From Deltaproteobacteria bacterium (lineage in GTDB: Bacteria > Desulfobacterota > Desulfuromonadia > Geobacterales > Geobacteraceae), in contig JAJZQA010000133.1 in assembly GCA_021810985.1 (NCBI GenBank), positions 1 through 7,140 of the forward strand: a stretch of DNA of 7,140 nucleotides, read 5' to 3'. The position numbers and the translations under genes were made by a program. Shown piece by piece: positions 6,268-7,140 of this stretch. The notes beneath the pieces were generated by a model. The model was not told where the DNA came from. It did not search any database and saw nothing but the letters and a program-made list of their open reading frames with translations. The stretch's first letter is position 1, and the number at the start of each line of letters is the position of its first letter.

Positions 6268-6279
6268 AAATGTACATTT
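6268..6279. repeat. 12-base perfect palindrome upstream of the RluA-family gene
   Basis: AAATGTACATTT is identical on both strands and lies about 25 bases downstream of the candidate promoter -10 box at 6308-6313, on the minus strand leading to the pseudouridine synthase. It could be a repressor site or chance in an AT-rich patch. It overlaps the most upstream possible ATG (6277). Confidence 0.35.
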
Positions 6280-6307
6280 ATGGAGGAAATCCCCAAGGGT
6301 TGAAGTA

Positions 6308-6313
6308 ATTATA
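6308..6313 (-). promoter_or_regulatory. Candidate -10 box for the RluA-family gene
   Basis: On the minus strand this reads TATAAT, a perfect -10 hexamer, inside an AT-rich stretch. The best -35 candidate at 17-base spacing is poor (TGCAAA, 6331-6336). Transcription would begin near 6301, giving a leader of about 144 bases to the ATG at 6157 or about 24 bases to the ATG at 6277. The match may be chance, given the AT-richness. Confidence 0.4.
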
Positions 6314-6397
6314 AATAGATACATTGCATTTTTGCAGTTATGCAGGCCTGGCCCCATTTGCTCCTTAGCGGAAGATTGACGCTATTCAGGAGGCTTA

Positions 6398-6448
6398 ATG
6401 ACTCTGATCTCTCTACAAGCAAGAGGATTCGAATATCGGAACCATTGA
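6398..6448 (+). pseudogene. 16-codon ORF resembling the start of an ABC ATPase; possible gene remnant
   Basis: A perfect AGGAGG (6388-6393) stands 4 bases before an ATG opening MTLISLQARGFEYRNH, then TGA. The string resembles the first strand of ABC-type ATPases, particularly ABC-F proteins, in which an aromatic residue (here in FEY) forms the A-loop that stacks on ATP. In the neighbouring forward frame the next bases read PLITLHKISVR, similar to the strand that normally follows, suggesting a frameshifted 5' remnant. No Walker A motif follows, because the next bases belong to the convergent Nudix gene. Alternatively it is a short functional peptide or a chance ORF. The ribosome binding site is seen directly; the ABC relationship is inferred from a short resemblance. 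Confidence 0.4.
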
Positions 6449-6868
6449 TTACTTTGCACAAGATTTCTGTCCGTCGAGCAAGGCGAGATACGAGGCGATC
6501 ACGGGGAGATCCGCGGCCGGCCAGTCCAGTTCCTGCAGCTCATGCGGGGAGAGCCAGGCCATTGCCCGATGTTCATGGAGGACCAGCGTGCCCCCCGCGA
6601 GTGTGCAAACGAACGGGATCAGTTCGATGGTGAATTCTTCATAGCGGTGATGAACGGGCGGCAGGGCGTGTTTGATGGTCGCGCGGATACCCAGTTCTTC
6701 CTCCAACTCCCGTGCCAGGCACTCTTCAGGGCTTTCTTCGGGGTGGAGTTTGCCGCCCGGGAATTCCCACTTGAGCGGCATGCTCATGGTGGTATTGCGC
6801 TGTGTTGCCAGGACCTTGCCGGCATCTTCGATAACGGCGCAGGCGACCCGTACGGTTCGGTCTTTCAC
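6449..6868 (-). CDS. Nudix hydrolase, MutT/NudG-like
   Basis: A 139-residue product with a complete Nudix box at 39-61: G39-x5-E45-x7-R53-E54-L55-x-E57-E58-x-G60-I61, whose glutamates bind the catalytic metal. WEFPGGK (34-40) and the C-terminal pattern AWLSPHELQELDWPAADLPV (104-123) match the group containing MutT (8-oxo-dGTP diphosphatase) and NudG (CTP and modified dCTP pyrophosphohydrolase). The likely role is cleansing oxidised or modified nucleotides in the cytoplasm; the exact substrate cannot be read from sequence. The start is GTG at 6868, with AGAGGA 7 bases upstream. It is divergent from the PilZ gene, with 120 bases between the starts. Its stop abuts the end of the forward 16-codon ORF, and its last residues (DGQKSCAK) may derive from that remnant DNA. 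Confidence 0.93.
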   Translation of the reverse strand: MKDRTVRVACAVIEDAGKVLATQRNTTMSMPLKWEFPGGKLHPEESPEECLARELEEELGIRATIKHALPPVHHRYEEFTIELIPFVCTLAGGTLVLHEHRAMAWLSPHELQELDWPAADLPVIASYLALLDGQKSCAK

Positions 6869-6917
6869 AAAGGTATCCTCTCTCCGGCTGATTTTCTGTG
6901 AATTTCAATTTTTGTTG

Positions 6918-6926
6918 TGCTACAAT
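6918..6926 (+). promoter_or_regulatory. Extended -10 promoter candidate for the PilZ gene
   Basis: TGC followed by TACAAT (6921-6926) makes an extended -10 element. No -35 match is seen at 16-18 bases upstream, which extended -10 promoters tolerate. Transcription would start near 6933 and give a leader of about 56 bases to the ATG at 6989. The imperfect dyad TTGT-GCT-ACAA (6915-6925) coincides with the box and may be chance. Confidence 0.45.
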
Positions 6927-6988
6927 TCTTCCCGTTGCTTTCCGAGCGGCTCTGCAAACATCATTCAACCGGCGGGAGATCCCAGCGT

Positions 6989-7140
6989 ATGACAAACAGT
7001 AGACGTTTCAGTCGAGTCAAGTGTGTGGAAAAGAGTATTGTCGAAACCGCTTCCGGCCCGTGCGAGGTGACATTGCTCGATATTTCGCTGCGGGGGGCAC
7101 TGGTGGAGCATGATCCGGCCTTTCCCGTTACGATAGGAGA
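6989..7140 (+). CDS. PilZ-domain protein, N-terminal part (3' truncated by window)
   Basis: Only the first 50 residues are visible. They carry both halves of the c-di-GMP-binding PilZ signature: R5-x3-R9 (RRFSR) and D31-x-S33-x2-G36 (DISLRG), with the intervening strand CEVTLLD typical of the fold. PilZ proteins bind cyclic di-GMP and alter motility, surface structures or enzyme partners. The domain begins right at the N-terminus, so this could be a stand-alone PilZ protein or one with a further C-terminal domain beyond the window. GGGAG (6974-6978) lies 10 bases before the ATG, a slightly long but acceptable spacing. The gene is divergent from the Nudix gene. Confidence 0.85.
   Translation, partial: MTNSRRFSRVKCVEKSIVETASGPCEVTLLDISLRGALVEHDPAFPVTIG

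Noticed and set aside
5862..6296. A 144-codon reverse frame overlapping the pseudouridine synthase in another frame
   Set aside because: It is out of frame with a gene carrying the full HRLDRETSG signature; its translation shows no domain.
6340..6633. A 97-codon forward frame across the 3' part of the Nudix gene
   Set aside because: It is mostly antisense to the Nudix gene and has no ribosome binding site at its start; only the short stretch near 6439-6475 is mentioned, as a possible shifted continuation of the ABC-like remnant.

Overview
The window looks like a GC-rich chromosomal segment from a Gram-negative bacterium. A long two-lobed U32 protein, Hsp33, a short QueG-like Fe-S protein and a PilZ protein together suggest a Geobacter/Desulfuromonas-like lineage. 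That placement is an inference from gene content, not a database match. Most genes are ordinary housekeeping or quality-control genes. The accessory part is a small toxin-antitoxin locus in the middle, with about 250 bases of unexplained DNA upstream of it.

Layout: (1) Positions 1-128 (+) hold the 3' end of a membrane protein. A REP-like imperfect palindrome (149-182) follows. (2) Positions 4371-226 (-) hold three genes in one direction: a short QueG-like double-cluster Fe-S protein, a long U32/RlhA-like protein and hslO (Hsp33). The U32 stop codon overlaps the hslO start in ATGA. The theme is Fe-S and redox chemistry, RNA modification and redox-controlled protein rescue. (3) Positions 4384-4636 hold no convincing gene. 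(4) Positions 4637-5265 (+) hold a HI1419/HI1420-type (HigBA-like) toxin-antitoxin pair. Its promoter is near consensus, with an operator-like inverted repeat between the -35 and -10 boxes; the predicted transcription start coincides with the toxin ATG. (5) Positions 6157-5399 (-) hold an RluA-family pseudouridine synthase, convergent with the antitoxin. (6) Positions 6398-6448 (+) hold a 16-codon ORF behind a perfect AGGAGG, resembling the first residues of an ABC ATPase; it may be a gene remnant. (7) Positions 6868-6449 (-) hold a MutT/NudG-like Nudix hydrolase, divergent from (8) a PilZ-domain protein starting at 6989 (+) and cut by the window end.

I see no CRISPR array, tRNA, rRNA or intact insertion sequence. 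I found no clearly new multi-gene system. The items most worth checking are the toxin-antitoxin promoter/operator, the GTAG-flanked palindrome, the unexplained block at 4384-4636, the ABC-like remnant, and the pairing of a QueG-like protein with an RlhA-like U32 protein.
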